A DNA stretch of 32,305 bases from contig JAQTLU010000024.1 of the NCBI GenBank assembly GCA_028714735.1, positions 1 to 32,305 of the forward strand. The letters run 5' to 3'. How positions within the stretch are numbered: the first letter of the stretch is position 1; each line of letters starts with the position of its first letter. This DNA is from Gallionellaceae bacterium. GTDB lineage: Bacteria > Pseudomonadota > Gammaproteobacteria > Burkholderiales > Thiobacillaceae. Both the position numbers and the translations under genes were made by a program. This document shows positions 17,574 to 25,763 of the stretch, one piece after another. Under the pieces are notes generated by a model that did no database searches, was not told the DNA's origin, and was given only the letters and a program-made list of their open reading frames with translations.

Positions 17574-18017
17574 TTATGGCTTCTTTTCGATCGGATTGTC
17601 GAACAAGGCGTCGAGACTTTCCGCTTCCCAGTCGTTGCCTGGTGGCGTCGCTGAGGCAGGCCGTGCCGGGGCCGGCGGCGGCCTGTCTGCTGGTTTCCTG
17701 TGCGGGGCCGCCCTCGGGGCCTTCCTCGGCGGGGCCGGCTGCATGCTGCTCAGCATGGCGCCCACCAGATCCCTCGCCGAGCGGCTTTCCAGACGGAATT
17801 CCGAGCCGCATTTCACGCAGCTGAAGGTCTTGTAGGGCAGCAGCTCCACCAGTGCCAGCAACTGGCTGAGGCTTTGTTTCTCCACCAGTGCGCCCAGGTC
17901 GTCCAGATTGATTTCCGCCGCCGGCAGGTTGGCCGGCACGGGTATCTTGGCCTCGGCCTTGCTGCGGGCGCCACAGAATGGACAGGTCTTGCTGAGGATG
18001 ATGGGGCGGGTGTGCAT
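17574..18017 (-). CDS. Small zinc-ribbon-like protein of unknown function
   Basis: 147 residues from the ATG at 18017 (MHTRPIILSK). A longer form starting at 18077 would overlap the end of the upstream gene and begins with unlikely sequence. Two CxxC pairs, C12/C15 (CPFC) and C67/C70 (CVKC), could bind one zinc ion across a helical insert. The last 50 residues are Pro/Ala/Arg-rich and probably disordered, ending in an acidic ESLDALFDNP tail. No family is recognised. Its place in the yggS-proC-yggT-yggU operon gives no clear role. Confidence 0.65.
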   Translation of the reverse strand: MHTRPIILSKTCPFCGARSKAEAKIPVPANLPAAEINLDDLGALVEKQSLSQLLALVELLPYKTFSCVKCGSEFRLESRSARDLVGAMLSSMQPAPPRKAPRAAPHRKPADRPPPAPARPASATPPGNDWEAESLDALFDNPIEKKP

Positions 18018-18034
18018 GGCCGGATTGTGAACGA

Positions 18035-18328
18035 TTACTGGCCGCTCGGCACTTGTTCCGGCGGGATCGGCGCCCACACCGTCTTGCGCCGTGATTTGTC
18101 GCCGCGCAGCAGCTTCAGGTCGCGTTTCGGCAGGTTCAGCCAGGCGGCCAGGAACTCCAGCACGGCGGCATTGGCGGCGCCCTCGACCGGTCGGGCGCTG
18201 ATCCTCAGCTTGAGGGCATCGCCATGCAGGCCGGCCAGCTCGCTCTTCGAGGCGCCGGGCTGGACATGCAGGGTGATCTCGCTGCCGCCATGGGCGCCCG
18301 CCGCCAGCCAGACCGGGGCGTCGGTCAT
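18035..18328 (-). CDS. yggU: DUF167 (YggU) family protein
   Basis: 97 residues, the usual size. It shows the family pattern ITLHVQPGASKSELAGLHGDALKLRI, then ARPVEGAANAAVLEFLA. The fold is small alpha/beta; the molecular function is unknown. The ATG overlaps the yggT stop by four bases, and the pairing yggT-yggU is conserved in proteobacteria. Confidence 0.9.
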   Translation of the reverse strand: MTDAPVWLAAGAHGGSEITLHVQPGASKSELAGLHGDALKLRISARPVEGAANAAVLEFLAAWLNLPKRDLKLLRGDKSRRKTVWAPIPPEQVPSGQ

Positions 18329-18915
18329 GGCAGGCCGTAGAGCAGGCCGTGGGCCAGTCTTTCCAGGCCCCCGACGGGCAGGATCAGCAGCAGTTGCAGA
18401 ACGATGAAGGCGGCCAGCGGCGAGAGGTCGATCCCGGATATCGTCGGGATGATGCGCTGGAACGGCGCCAGCGCCGGCCGGGCCATGGCGTAGAACACCG
18501 GGGCAATGGGCGAGAACGGATTGACCCAGCTGATGATGGCCTGCACGAAGATCAGGGCGATCATCAGATAGATGACCAGTTTCAGGCAGGCCGCCAGGGT
18601 GAGCAGCAGGAAGCCGGGCCAGACTGCGGCGCCGGCCGCCAGGAAGGGATAGCCGGCGACCCACAGGCTGGACAGCACCCAGATCAATTCGGCGAGCAGG
18701 AAGAACAGCAGACTGGCCAGGTCGAGGCCGAACAGGCCGGGGATCATTCGACGCGCCGGCTTGACCGCGAAATTGGTGATCCTGACGATGAACTGGGAGA
18801 ACGGGTTCTGGAACGGCACCCGGGTCCATTGCATGTAGAAGCGCAGCCAGAAGGCCGTGGCGGCCAGTTCGAAGACCACCCTGAGGAGAAATTGCGCGGC
18901 TTCCTGGAACATCAT
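18325..18915 (-). CDS. yggT: YggT family membrane protein
   Basis: 196 residues with four hydrophobic segments. It has the two internal YggT units typical of the family, ending in NPFSQFIVRITNFAVKPARR and APVFYAMARPALAPFQRIIP respectively. It is an inner-membrane protein whose function is not settled; its homologues have been linked to osmotic tolerance and to cell-division genes. It overlaps proC upstream and yggU downstream by four bases each. Confidence 0.92.
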   Translation of the reverse strand: MMFQEAAQFLLRVVFELAATAFWLRFYMQWTRVPFQNPFSQFIVRITNFAVKPARRMIPGLFGLDLASLLFFLLAELIWVLSSLWVAGYPFLAAGAAVWPGFLLLTLAACLKLVIYLMIALIFVQAIISWVNPFSPIAPVFYAMARPALAPFQRIIPTISGIDLSPLAAFIVLQLLLILPVGGLERLAHGLLYGLP

Positions 18916-19721
18916 TCCGCTCCCAGCAGATCGCCCAGTTCCCCGGCGCGCGCGGCGGCGGCCCGGGCAGCGGCCGAGACCGCGGCGCGGACGCCATGCT
19001 CTTCCAGGGCGGCGATGCCGCGTTCGGTGGTGCCCCCCTTGGAGGTGACCCGGGCGCGCAGCAGGGCCGGTTCGGAGCCGTCCAGCACGGCCAGCGCGGC
19101 AGCGCCGTAGACCGTCTGCACGGCCAGGGCGCGGGCGGTTTCAGCGTTCAGGCCAAGTTCGCGGGCGGCGGCTTCGAGCGCCTCGATGAACAGGAAGACA
19201 TAGGCCGGGCCGCTGCCGGAGATGGCGGTCACGGCGTCGATCTGCGCCTCGTCGGCGACCCAGACCACCTGGCCGACCGCCTTGAGTACCTGCTCGGCAT
19301 GGGCGCGCTGCGGCGCGCTGGCGCCCGGCAGGGCAAACAGCCCGGCGATGCCGGCGCCGACCAGGGCCGGGGTGTTGGGCATGGCGCGCACCACGGCGTC
19401 GTGGCCGGACAACCAGCGGGAGATGTCGCCGGCACGGACGCCGGCGGCGATCGAGAGCACGCAGGTGTCCGCTGCCAGCCTCGGCAGGCCGGCCAGCACC
19501 TCGCGCAGTATCTGCGGCTTGACGGCCAGGACCAGCACGTCGACCGCCAGCGTGGCGCTCGCGGCGGCCTCGACCGCCACGCCGAACTGGGTGGCCAGGT
19601 AGGTGCGCCGGTCCGCGCCCGGGTCCACGACGCTGATGTCCCGGGCGGCAAAGCCCTGCTTCAGCATGCCGCCGATCATGGCCTCGGCCATGTTGCCGCC
19701 GCCGATGAATCCTATCTTCAT
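18912..19721 (-). CDS. proC: Pyrroline-5-carboxylate reductase
   Basis: 269 residues. ProC reduces pyrroline-5-carboxylate to proline with NAD(P)H. The N-terminal Rossmann motif IGFIGGGNMAEAMIGG, the central ISGSGPAYVFLFIEAL and the C-terminal VTSKGGTTERGIAALEE blocks are all intact. It overlaps yggS upstream and yggT downstream by four bases, which is the common proteobacterial yggS-proC-yggT order. Confidence 0.96.
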   Translation of the reverse strand: MKIGFIGGGNMAEAMIGGMLKQGFAARDISVVDPGADRRTYLATQFGVAVEAAASATLAVDVLVLAVKPQILREVLAGLPRLAADTCVLSIAAGVRAGDISRWLSGHDAVVRAMPNTPALVGAGIAGLFALPGASAPQRAHAEQVLKAVGQVVWVADEAQIDAVTAISGSGPAYVFLFIEALEAAARELGLNAETARALAVQTVYGAAALAVLDGSEPALLRARVTSKGGTTERGIAALEEHGVRAAVSAAARAAAARAGELGDLLGAE

Positions 19722-20401
19722 GTGTAATCCCTTTTTCCAAAGATGGCCGAGCCGACCCTGACGATGGTGGCGCCCTCCATTATTGCGGCTTCGAAGTCAC
19801 TCGACATGCCCATGGACAGGGTATCGAGACCGAGCCCGGCGGTCTGTTCGAGCAGCTCGCGCAGGCGGGCGAACTGGCTGCGCTGTTCGGCCGGGTCGGG
19901 TGTTTCCTGCGGGATGGCCATGAAGCCGCGCAGTTTCAGCCGGGGCAGACCGGCGACCTCGTGCGCCAGCGCCAGGGCCTGGCCCAATGCGACGCCGTGC
20001 TTGCTGGCCTCGCCGCTGACGTTGACCTGGATGCAGATGTTCAAGGGCGGCAGATCGGATGGCCTGGCCTCGGACAGGCGCTGGGCGATCTTCAGCCGGT
20101 CGACGCCATGCGCCCAGGCAAAATGCTCGGCGATCGGACGGGTCTTGTTGCTCTGGATCGGGCCGATGAAATGCCACTCCAGGGGCAGGTCGGCCAAGGC
20201 CTCCTGCTTGGCCAGGGCCTCCTGCAGATAACTCTCGCCAAAGGCGGTCTGGCCGGCTTGCCAGGCCTCGCGCACGGCCGCCGCCGGGAAGGTCTTGCTG
20301 ACCGCCAGCAGGGCCACCGAGGCGGGATCGCGCGCGGCCTTTTGGCAAGCCGCCGCGATGCCGTCCCGGCAGGCTTGCAACCCGGCCGCGATTGCGCCCA
20401 T
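19718..20401 (-). CDS. yggS: PLP homeostasis protein (YggS/PROSC family)
   Basis: 227 residues. It is a PLP-binding TIM-barrel protein without known enzyme activity that keeps cellular pyridoxal phosphate balanced. The PLP lysine is K36 (LLAVSKTFP). Other markers are AFGESYLQEA, WHFIGPIQSNKTR, INICIQVNVSGEASKHG and the phosphate-binding C-terminal SMGMSSDFEAAI with VRVGSAIFG. It is the first gene of its operon and diverges from pilT across 50 bases, a common arrangement in betaproteobacteria. Confidence 0.95.
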   Translation of the reverse strand: MGAIAAGLQACRDGIAAACQKAARDPASVALLAVSKTFPAAAVREAWQAGQTAFGESYLQEALAKQEALADLPLEWHFIGPIQSNKTRPIAEHFAWAHGVDRLKIAQRLSEARPSDLPPLNICIQVNVSGEASKHGVALGQALALAHEVAGLPRLKLRGFMAIPQETPDPAEQRSQFARLRELLEQTAGLGLDTLSMGMSSDFEAAIMEGATIVRVGSAIFGKRDYT

Positions 20402-20451
20402 AATTAACTTGAACCTCGTGTCGAATTGTTCCGTAACTACGAGAATTATAA
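20402..20451. promoter_or_regulatory. Divergent yggS/pilT intergenic region
   Basis: These 50 bases must carry the starts of both transcripts. TTGAAC at 20409-20414 resembles a -35 box for pilT, and AT-rich TAACTA (20434-20439) follows at a 19-base spacing, longer than ideal. The ribosome-binding site of pilT (GAGA) is weak. The promoter call is tentative. Confidence 0.3.
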
Positions 20452-21492
20452 ATGGAAATCTCCGACCTCTTGACCTTCGCGGTAAAGAACAAGGCGTCCG
20501 ACCTGCACCTCTCCGCCGGTCTGCCTCCCATGATCCGGGTGCATGGCGACATCCGCCGCATCAACGTGCCGGCGATGGACAACACCCAGGTCCGGGCGAT
20601 GATCTACGACGTGATGAGCGATGCCCAGCGCAAGTCGTACGAGGAGTTCCTGGAAACCGACTTCTCCTTCGCCCTGCCCGGCGTCGCCCGGTTCCGGGTC
20701 AACGCCTACAACCAGGAGCGGGGTGCGTCCGCCGCCTTCCGGACGGTGCCGAGCAAGGTGCTGACCCTGGAGGAACTGGAAGCGCCGCAAAGCTTCAAGG
20801 AGATCGCCGACCAGCCGCGCGGCATCGTCCTGGTGACCGGGCCGACCGGTTCCGGCAAGTCGACCACGCTGGCGGCGATGGTCGACTTCGTCAACGACAA
20901 CCTGCACGGCCATATCCTCACCATCGAGGACCCGATCGAATTCGTCCATCAGAGCAAGAAATGCCTGATCAACCAGCGCGAGCTGGGGCCGCATACCCAG
21001 AGCTTCGAGAACGCCTTGCGTTCGGCCCTGCGGGAAGACCCGGACGTCATCCTGGTCGGCGAAATGCGCGACCTGGAAACCATCCGTCTGGCGCTGACCG
21101 CGGCCGAGACCGGCCACCTGGTGTTCGCCACCCTGCACACCAGTTCGGCCGCCAAGACCATCGACCGGATCATCGACGTGTTCCCGGCCGCCGAAAAGGA
21201 GATGGTCCGCTCGATGCTGTCCGAATCGATCCGCGCGGTGATCTCCCAGGCCCTGTTGAAGCGCAAGGACGGCACCGGCCGGATCGCCGCGCACGAAATC
21301 ATGACCGGCACCCCGGCCATCCGCAACCTGATCCGGGAAAACAAGATCGCCCAGATGTATTCCTCCATCCAGACCGGCCAGGCGCTCGGGATGCAGACCC
21401 TGGACCAGTGCCTGACCACCCTGGTCAAGCGCAATCTGGTGGGTTCGCTTGAGGCCCGCGCGGTCGCCGTCAACAAGGACCTGTTCCGATGA
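20452..21492 (+). CDS. pilT: Type IV pilus retraction ATPase PilT
   Basis: 346 residues, typical length. PilT is a hexameric AAA-like motor at the inner membrane that depolymerises pilin and powers twitching. The N-terminal PAS-like part carries KASDLHLSAGLPP. Walker A is GPTGSGKST (130-138), the Asp box is EDPIEFVH (159-166), Walker B is VILVGEMRD (199-207) and the His box is ETGHLVFATLHT (219-230). The stop overlaps the pilU start as ATGA, so the two are co-translated. No other pilus-biogenesis gene adjoins them. Confidence 0.98.
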   Translation: MEISDLLTFAVKNKASDLHLSAGLPPMIRVHGDIRRINVPAMDNTQVRAMIYDVMSDAQRKSYEEFLETDFSFALPGVARFRVNAYNQERGASAAFRTVPSKVLTLEELEAPQSFKEIADQPRGIVLVTGPTGSGKSTTLAAMVDFVNDNLHGHILTIEDPIEFVHQSKKCLINQRELGPHTQSFENALRSALREDPDVILVGEMRDLETIRLALTAAETGHLVFATLHTSSAAKTIDRIIDVFPAAEKEMVRSMLSESIRAVISQALLKRKDGTGRIAAHEIMTGTPAIRNLIRENKIAQMYSSIQTGQALGMQTLDQCLTTLVKRNLVGSLEARAVAVNKDLFR

Positions 21493-22613
21493 GTGCCGAC
21501 AATCCCGTCCCCGCATGGCTGCGCACCATGGTGGAGCGCAAGGCCTCCGACCTGTTCCTGACCGCCAATTTCCCGCCCGCCCTGAAGGTCGATGGCCAGG
21601 TGGTGCCGTTGCCGGAGGCCAGGTTGTCGGCGACCGATACCCAGGCGCTGGCCAAATCGGTGATGACCGAGAAGCAGTGGAACGGCTTCATGAACACCAA
21701 GGAGGCCAACTTCGCCATCTTCGACGAGGCGATCGGCCGCTTCCGGGTCAGCGCCTTCATGCAGCAGAGCCATGTCGGCATCGTGTTCCGGACCATCAAC
21801 ACCACGATCCCCGAGATCGCCGACCTGCACCTGCCGCCCATCCTGAAGGATATCGCCATGATGCCGCGCGGCCTGGTGCTCCTGGTGGGTGCCACCGGCA
21901 GCGGCAAGTCGACCTCGCTGGCGGCCATGATCGGCTACCGCAACCAGCGCCGGGCCGAGCACATCATGACCGTCGAGGACCCGATCGAATTCGTCCATCA
22001 GCACGGCCAGAGCATCATCACCCAGCGTGAGGTCGGTTCCGATACCGATGACTGGCACACCGCACTCAAGAATGCCCTGCGCCAGGCGCCCGACCTGATC
22101 CTGATCGGCGAGATCCGCGAGCGCTCGATCATGGAATTCGCCCTGTCCTATGCCGAGACCGGCCACCTGTGCCTGTCCACCATGCACGCCAACAACGCCA
22201 ACCAGGCCCTGGAGCGCATCCTCAGCATGTTCCCGCTGGAACGGCGGGATCAACTGCTGCTCGACCTGTCGATGAACCTGCGCGGCATCGTCTCGCAACG
22301 CCTGATCCCCCGGCTGGATGGCAAGGGCCGCATTCCGGCGGTCGAGGTCCTGCTCGGCTCGCCGCTGATCTCCGACATGATCCAGAACAACCGCCTGGAC
22401 GAGATCAAGGAGCTCATGGGCCGCTCGCGCGATCTCGGCATGCTGACCTTCGACCAGTCGCTCTACGACCTTTACGCGGCCGGCGTCATCAGCCTCGAAG
22501 AGGCCCTGCGCAACGCCGACTCCTTCAACGACCTGCGCCTGAAGATCAAGCTGCACGGCAGCGATGCAGACCTCCACTCGCTCAAGACGCCGGGCCAGCT
22601 CGGCATGGTCTGA
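21489..22613 (+). CDS. pilU: PilT-dependent pilus ATPase PilU
   Basis: 374 residues. PilU is a PilT paralogue that adds force to retraction in a PilT-dependent way. It has KASDLFLTANFPPALKVDG, Walker A GATGSGKST (134-142), EDPIEFVHQ, Walker B LILIGEIRE, and AETGHLCLSTMHANNANQA, the PilU version of the His box. The PilU-typical C-terminal tail runs to KTPGQLGMV. It ends six bases before a convergent gene, with no hairpin seen between them. Confidence 0.97.
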   Translation: MSADNPVPAWLRTMVERKASDLFLTANFPPALKVDGQVVPLPEARLSATDTQALAKSVMTEKQWNGFMNTKEANFAIFDEAIGRFRVSAFMQQSHVGIVFRTINTTIPEIADLHLPPILKDIAMMPRGLVLLVGATGSGKSTSLAAMIGYRNQRRAEHIMTVEDPIEFVHQHGQSIITQREVGSDTDDWHTALKNALRQAPDLILIGEIRERSIMEFALSYAETGHLCLSTMHANNANQALERILSMFPLERRDQLLLDLSMNLRGIVSQRLIPRLDGKGRIPAVEVLLGSPLISDMIQNNRLDEIKELMGRSRDLGMLTFDQSLYDLYAAGVISLEEALRNADSFNDLRLKIKLHGSDADLHSLKTPGQLGMV

Positions 22614-22619
22614 GCGGCC

Positions 22620-23345
22620 TCAGATAGTCCTGTCCAGCCAGCCGCGCACCTGTTCCAGCAGCGCGGCATCCTTGCCCTCGAAGAAGTGATCGGCGCCCGG
22701 CACCACGACCTGGGCGGAGCCCTTCTGTTTCAGGCCGGCCGCGCGCTTGCCGGCATTCTCGACTACCTGGGGCAGGTCGTTCTGGCCGTACAGGTCGAGT
22801 ATGGGCATCTTGAGTTTGGCCATGTCCGGTGCCGCCGGTACGCCGATGGCCACCCAGGCGGCAACCGGGGCGCCGGGTGTCCGGCTCAGGTAGTGGTAGG
22901 TCATCCGGGTGCCCAGGCTGTGGGCGACGACGGCGACCTTGGCATAGCCTTTGCCCTTCAGGAAGGCGACCGCCAGTTTGACCCGCTCGGCCGCCTCGTC
23001 GAAGGTGGCCAGATAGGCGTCGGTCTTGGCGTCGGCCGCCAGTACCGGCATCTGGATCGACAGGGTGGCGTAGCCCGCCTCGGGCAATTGCTGGCGCAGT
23101 GCGCCGATCAGGCCCCAGTCCGGGTGCACGCCGATGCCGTGGACCACCACCAGTCCGGCCTTGGCCTTGTCGACCGGCGTGTAGAGGCCGAGAAACTTGT
23201 GGCCGCTGGCCTGGGCCAGCCAGACCGGGTCGCCGACCAGGACCGAGGGCAGCACCTCGTCGGCCCATTTCTGTTCGCGGGCGTAGTCGGCGGCCAGTGC
23301 GGTCAGGCTGGCCAGCAGGGCCGCCAGGGCAATCAGGTAGCGCAT
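22620..23345 (-). CDS. Secreted alpha/beta-hydrolase (DUF3530-like)
   Basis: 241 residues from the ATG at 23345. AGGAG sits seven bases before it, whereas the ATG two codons earlier is too close to that site. A signal peptide ends near residue 18 (ALAA), so it is probably periplasmic. The alpha/beta-hydrolase pattern is visible: LVVVHGIGVHPDWG (oxyanion region), nucleophile S143 in VAHSLG, likely acid D190 (LYGQNDLP) and H220 (GADHFFEG). The substrate is unknown. The resemblance is to DUF3530 or dienelactone-hydrolase-like proteins. It lies 20 bases downstream of the TauE-type gene. Confidence 0.75.
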   Translation of the reverse strand: MRYLIALAALLASLTALAADYAREQKWADEVLPSVLVGDPVWLAQASGHKFLGLYTPVDKAKAGLVVVHGIGVHPDWGLIGALRQQLPEAGYATLSIQMPVLAADAKTDAYLATFDEAAERVKLAVAFLKGKGYAKVAVVAHSLGTRMTYHYLSRTPGAPVAAWVAIGVPAAPDMAKLKMPILDLYGQNDLPQVVENAGKRAAGLKQKGSAQVVVPGADHFFEGKDAALLEQVRGWLDRTI

Positions 23346-23365
23346 CGTCATTCTCCTCTAGGTGG

Positions 23366-24163
23366 TCAGGTAAGCAGTCCGTACAGCATGCGCAGGCCGA
23401 GCAGGTAGAGCAGGCCGGCGAATATCCTTTTCAGCCGTGCCACCGGCAGGCTGTGGGTGAGGCGGGCGCCCCAGGGTGCCGTGACCATGCTCATCAGCGC
23501 CACCGAGGCCAGGGCCGGCAGGTAGACGAAGCCCAGGCTCCATTCCGGCAGGCCGGCCGCCATCTGGCCGGACAAAGCATAGCCGAGCGCGCCCGACACG
23601 GCGATCGGGAAGCCGATCGCCGCCGAGGTGCCGATCGCCTCCTGGAAGCGCACGTTGCACCAGTTCAGGAACGGCACCGACAGGGTGCCGCCGCCGATGC
23701 CGACCCAGCTCGACACCAGGCCGATGACGGTGCCGGCCAGGGACATGCCCGGCCAGCCCGGCAGTTCCCGGTGCGGGTTGGCCTTGAAGCCGAGCAGCAT
23801 CTGGGTCGCGGCGTAGAACAGGAAGGCGACGAAGAACCAGCGCAGGCCCCGGTCCGGCAGCCAGGCGGCGGCGATGGCGCCGGCCAGGGTGCCGAGCACG
23901 ATGCCCGGCGCGATCCGGCGCACCGCAATCCAGCGCACCGCGCCATGGCTGTGATGGGCGCGCAGGCTGGCGATCGAGGTCAGCACGATCACCGCCAGCG
24001 AGGTGCCCAGGGCCATATGGATGTTGTATTCGGCCGGGAAGCCCTGCCGGAGATAAATCCAGGACAGCACCGGCACCAGCACCAGGCCGCCGCCGACGCC
24101 GAGCAGGCCGGCGATGAAGCCGGAGGCCAGGCCGAGGATCAGGTAGGTGATCAGGAAGCTCAC
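23366..24163 (-). CDS. TauE/SafE family anion transporter
   Basis: 265 residues from a GTG at 24163, chosen because it overlaps the upstream TGA as GTGA and starts directly at the first membrane helix (VSFLITYLILGLASG). An ATG eight codons earlier is possible. Seven to eight hydrophobic segments are visible. The family marks are GLLGVGGGLVLVP in the first half and WVGIGGGTLSVPFL in the second, the internal repeat of TauE/SafE proteins. Members export sulfite, sulfoacetate or related organosulfur anions, which fits a sulfur oxidiser. The actual substrate cannot be read from sequence. Confidence 0.88.
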   Translation of the reverse strand: MSFLITYLILGLASGFIAGLLGVGGGLVLVPVLSWIYLRQGFPAEYNIHMALGTSLAVIVLTSIASLRAHHSHGAVRWIAVRRIAPGIVLGTLAGAIAAAWLPDRGLRWFFVAFLFYAATQMLLGFKANPHRELPGWPGMSLAGTVIGLVSSWVGIGGGTLSVPFLNWCNVRFQEAIGTSAAIGFPIAVSGALGYALSGQMAAGLPEWSLGFVYLPALASVALMSMVTAPWGARLTHSLPVARLKRIFAGLLYLLGLRMLYGLLT

Positions 24164-24609
24164 AACCTGCCGACGATGAAGCGCCACTCGTCCGGATCGA
24201 CCGGGGTGATCGACAGCCGGTTGCCCTTGGCCAGCACGCGCATGTTGGCCAGTTCCGGGTATTCGCGGATCTCCGACAGCGGCATCAGCCGGGTTTTCCG
24301 CACCACCTTCACGTCGACGTTGAACCAGCGCGGGGTGTCTTCAGTGGCCTTGGGGTCGAAGTAATTGCCGTCCGGATCGAACTGGGTCGCGTCCGGGTAG
24401 GCCGGGGTGGCGACCTCGGCCAGGCCGGCGATGCCCGGCTCGGCGCAGGTCGAGTGGTAGAACAGGACCCCGTCGCCCACCCGCATCTGGTCGCGCATGA
24501 AATTGCGCGCCTGGTAGTTGCGCACCCCATACCAGGGCACGAAGCCGTCGCGCGCGAGGTCGTCGATGCTGTATTCCGAGGGTTCGCTTTTCATCAGCCA
24601 GTACCGCAT
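24160..24609 (-). CDS. EVE-domain protein
   Basis: 149 residues, almost all one EVE domain (PUA-like fold related to YTH). Motifs are YWLMKSEPSEYSIDDL, WYGVRNYQARNFMRD, GDGVLFYHSTCAEPGIAGLAEV and WFNVDVKVV. EVE domains bind modified bases in nucleic acids. This short stand-alone form resembles the widespread thymocyte nuclear protein 1/YcfP-like bacterial group and is a housekeeping type rather than a clear defence gene. GGAG lies eight bases before the ATG. It overlaps the transporter gene by four bases. Confidence 0.93.
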   Translation of the reverse strand: MRYWLMKSEPSEYSIDDLARDGFVPWYGVRNYQARNFMRDQMRVGDGVLFYHSTCAEPGIAGLAEVATPAYPDATQFDPDGNYFDPKATEDTPRWFNVDVKVVRKTRLMPLSEIREYPELANMRVLAKGNRLSITPVDPDEWRFIVGRL

Positions 24610-24625
24610 CCGTGTCTCTCCATCC

Positions 24626-24650
24626 TATAATCCGACAAAATCTATCGGAT
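24626..24650. promoter_or_regulatory. -10-like box overlapping an inverted repeat
   Basis: The 49-base divergent gap between the EVE gene and the next gene holds TATAAT (24626-24631). It overlaps an inverted repeat ATCCGA/TCGGAT (24630-24635 and 24645-24650) with nine bases between the arms. The 4+9+4 geometry of CCGA and TCGG resembles binding sites of Rrf2/IscR-type regulators. The right-hand gene starts eight bases later without a clear ribosome-binding site. Confidence 0.4.
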
Positions 24651-24658
24651 ATTGTGCC

Positions 24659-25708
24659 ATGACCGATTTCGATCTGGACACCATTGTCGGGGCTGTCCGG
24701 CAAAACTGCCATATCTCGGATGCCCAGCACGCGGGCGACCTGACCATGTGCACCTTCCTGCTCAAGATGCGCGAACTGTACCGCTGGGAGAACGCCATCC
24801 CGCTCACCCGCGAGATGCCGCGCAGCGAGGTGGGCGACTGGATGAACGAGCGCGGCCTGCTCTGGGACGACCTGGAAGACGCGCCGTATGTGCCGGTCCC
24901 GTTGTCGGCCGGGGCGGCCGATCCCTTCGAATCCAGCCGCATCAACGGCGAATTGCTGTCCCAGGGCTATGTCTACAGTGGCGGTTACGGCCGCCGCTGC
25001 AAGCCGCATTTCTTCCTCGGCGAACTGGTGCGGCGCGAACGGCGGGACGGCTTCGATATCTATGTCTCCGGCCGGGAACTGGCGCGCGACCTGGAGGCGC
25101 CGCCCGGCATGTACCTGGACCGGACCCTGTTCATCCGCGCCGAGGCCCTGCGGCGCTGGCTGTGGGAAAAATACGAGGAATGGCACTGGAACCGGAAAAA
25201 CGAGGCGATGGGCCGGGCGGTCGCCGCGTATCCGTTCGCCGAGGCGCCAGAGGCGGCCCTGGACGCCATGACCGCGACCGAGATGGAGTCGGTCATCCTG
25301 CATGAGCTGGGCGAGGCGCGCGTCGGCGAGGCGCTGGGCGAGGCCTGGGACGACCTCCTGGTCGCGACCATGCGCAGCCGCGCCGAGATCATGGCCCGGG
25401 CGGTGCGCGATCTCTACGCCGACTGCCTGTCGTCGCTGCCGGGCCTGGTCGAGCGCGGCGATCCGGCCGCGATCCATTTCTTCTTCGCCAATTTCGTCGG
25501 CATGCGGCGGGCGCTGGCGCCGGAACTGGCCGAGGCCTATGGCATTTGGCTGCAGGGGCCGACCCCGGCGGTCATCGAGGATGCCGCCGCCGCCGGCCTG
25601 GCACGCTGGCGGGTCATGGCGGCGGATCTGCTGGCCATGCACGCCAGCCTGGGCGATGCTGTGACGGCCGAAATCGAGGCCCGCCTCGATCCGGTCCGGA
25701 AATGCTAG
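24659..25708 (+). CDS. Conserved protein of unknown function (Sfum_1244-like)
   Basis: 349 residues, with no signal peptide or membrane segment. It begins MTDFDLDTIVGAVRQNCHIS. The pattern NCHISDAQHAGD, LLKMRELYRWE and later GYVYSGGYGRRCKPHFFLG matches my memory of the Sfum_1244 family, found in sulfur- and sulfate-metabolising bacteria and some methylotrophs. The rest is alpha-helical and rich in Glu/Arg/Ala (for example AEIMARAVRDLYADCLSSLPG). No catalytic motif is recognised. It is divergent from the EVE gene, monocistronic, and followed by a 216-base leader region. Confidence 0.7.
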   Translation: MTDFDLDTIVGAVRQNCHISDAQHAGDLTMCTFLLKMRELYRWENAIPLTREMPRSEVGDWMNERGLLWDDLEDAPYVPVPLSAGAADPFESSRINGELLSQGYVYSGGYGRRCKPHFFLGELVRRERRDGFDIYVSGRELARDLEAPPGMYLDRTLFIRAEALRRWLWEKYEEWHWNRKNEAMGRAVAAYPFAEAPEAALDAMTATEMESVILHELGEARVGEALGEAWDDLLVATMRSRAEIMARAVRDLYADCLSSLPGLVERGDPAAIHFFFANFVGMRRALAPELAEAYGIWLQGPTPAVIEDAAAAGLARWRVMAADLLAMHASLGDAVTAEIEARLDPVRKC

Positions 25709-25731
25709 GGCCCTGCCCGATATGGCGGGCC
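25709..25731 (+). terminator. Weak hairpin after the Sfum_1244-like gene
   Basis: GGCCC (25709-25713) pairs with GGGCC (25727-25731), and inside it GCC (25715-25717) pairs with GGC (25724-25726) past one bulged T. The loop has six bases. No T run follows, so intrinsic termination is doubtful. Confidence 0.3.
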
Positions 25732-25763
25732 GTTATCCAGCGGCCATGATGACCCGGCTTGGG

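Noticed and set aside
24160-24609. EVE protein as part of a restriction or defence island
   Set aside because: No restriction endonuclease, methylase or other defence gene adjoins it; the short stand-alone form is a widespread housekeeping type.
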